Below are positions 63,340 through 64,000 of a stretch of DNA of 64,000 bases, one piece after another. Below the pieces are notes generated by a model. The model saw only the letters and a list, made by a program, of their open reading frames with translations, did not search any database and had not been told where the DNA came from. Every line of letters begins with the position of its first letter. Position 1 is the first letter of the stretch. The position numbers were made by a program, and so were the translations under genes. Source of the stretch: Lineus longissimus (Eukaryota; Nemertea; Pilidiophora; Heteronemertea; Lineidae); the NCBI RefSeq assembly GCF_910592395.1, contig NC_088325.1, forward strand, positions 14,140,109-14,204,108, in the 5' to 3' direction.

Positions 63340-63542
63340 CTGAAAAGAGACAAAAAAGGATAATGGTGAATAAGGGGGGAAAAAGGTCACATGTCATGGT
63401 CTTTGCAAGTTTTTTCCCAATTTTGCTCCATCTCTAAGATAGCAGTTTCGGTTATTCATTTTTTTGAACCTTTGGCATGGAGAGAGCATGACACTATAAA
63501 CATCATTTCAAGTTACTGGTAGCAATTGTGATATCAGGTGGT

Positions 63543-63557
63543 GGGGGGGGGGGGGGG
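63543..63557. repeat. Poly-G run (15 G)
   Basis: An uninterrupted run of 15 G within GGTGGTG...GTGA, the longest homopolymer of its kind in the window. Confidence 0.9.
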
Positions 63558-64000
63558 TGACATAATGATCCAAGGCTTTGAGCGTGAAGCAAAGAATCAA
63601 TCAGCGCCATGACTGATGGATGGAGGGGTCACACTCGGAAAAAATCGTCGGCAAACCTGATCATTCCATCAGTTTTGTTAATTTTCCCTTTCTGTGGATT
63701 TAGAAAGAGGAGACGAAGGTGACAGCTTGCCCTTATTTACTCTGTTGGCTGTTTAATGTACTGGGGCCAATCCTCCAGCTGGTCTATACGCCCACAGATC
63801 AGGTGATGCATCAGAAAGACTAGACAGGGTGGGCGACAGTGCCTGACATTTGCACAGACTACATTTTCTCCTCATCCAGGCTTTCCAGGAGTAGTTTCAT
63901 CAAACATAAATTGACAATTTCACTCAACAATTCTTGCAAGGACAGACTCTGACAGACACCTGTCGATTTCCTCCCATGCATTGTAAGAATTTCATTCCAT

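Overview
The window looks like nuclear DNA from an animal, most likely a marine invertebrate. The evidence is AT-rich sequence without long open frames, two copies of a tRNA-derived SINE with a TAT/ATT tail, the 3' end of a CR1/L2-type LINE, several MITE families with long terminal inverted repeats, many short tandem duplications, and exon-sized open segments flanked by GT..AG signals. Frequent AGGCCT-type motifs recall sea urchin and hemichordate DNA, but that placement is a guess. Nothing here resembles bacterial gene organisation. No open frame exceeds 181 codons, and no complete gene is recognisable from its product alone.

Protein-coding content must therefore be read as ab initio exon models: strong acceptor, open frame, strong donor and matching codon phase between neighbours. 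Most of the better models are on the minus strand. They are a four-exon segment at 17.0-19.5 kb, a five-exon segment with 52-89 bp introns at 30.0-30.8 kb, a three-exon 3' end at 33.0-35.5 kb, a 132 bp internal exon at 40.9 kb, a three- or four-exon 3' end at 54.7-55.7 kb whose sequence resembles the end of a fibronectin type III domain, and a three-exon model with an initiator ATG at 58.2-58.9 kb. A plus-strand terminal exon lies at 11.1 kb. All are moderate or low confidence, because in sequence this AT-rich a chance acceptor followed by 50-80 open codons is expected several times.

Repeats are the best supported content: the SINE pair (7.6 and 39.8 kb), the LINE 3' end (5 kb), a palindromic 128 bp MITE pair in opposite orientations (26.0 and 47.5 kb), a MITE family with TTAAAGGAG termini (12, 19 and 21 kb), a 180 bp GGATCCAGG element (62.2 kb), a 23 bp x 17 minisatellite (41.4 kb), a 65 bp array (18.6 kb), a 21 bp array (29.5 kb), and many two- or three-copy tandem duplications with periods of 140-230 bp. 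Candidate regulatory sequence includes one compact CpG-dense island at 48.5-48.7 kb carrying a CRE/ATF-like hairpin palindrome, several X-box (RFX-type) palindromes, and two CTCF-like motifs.
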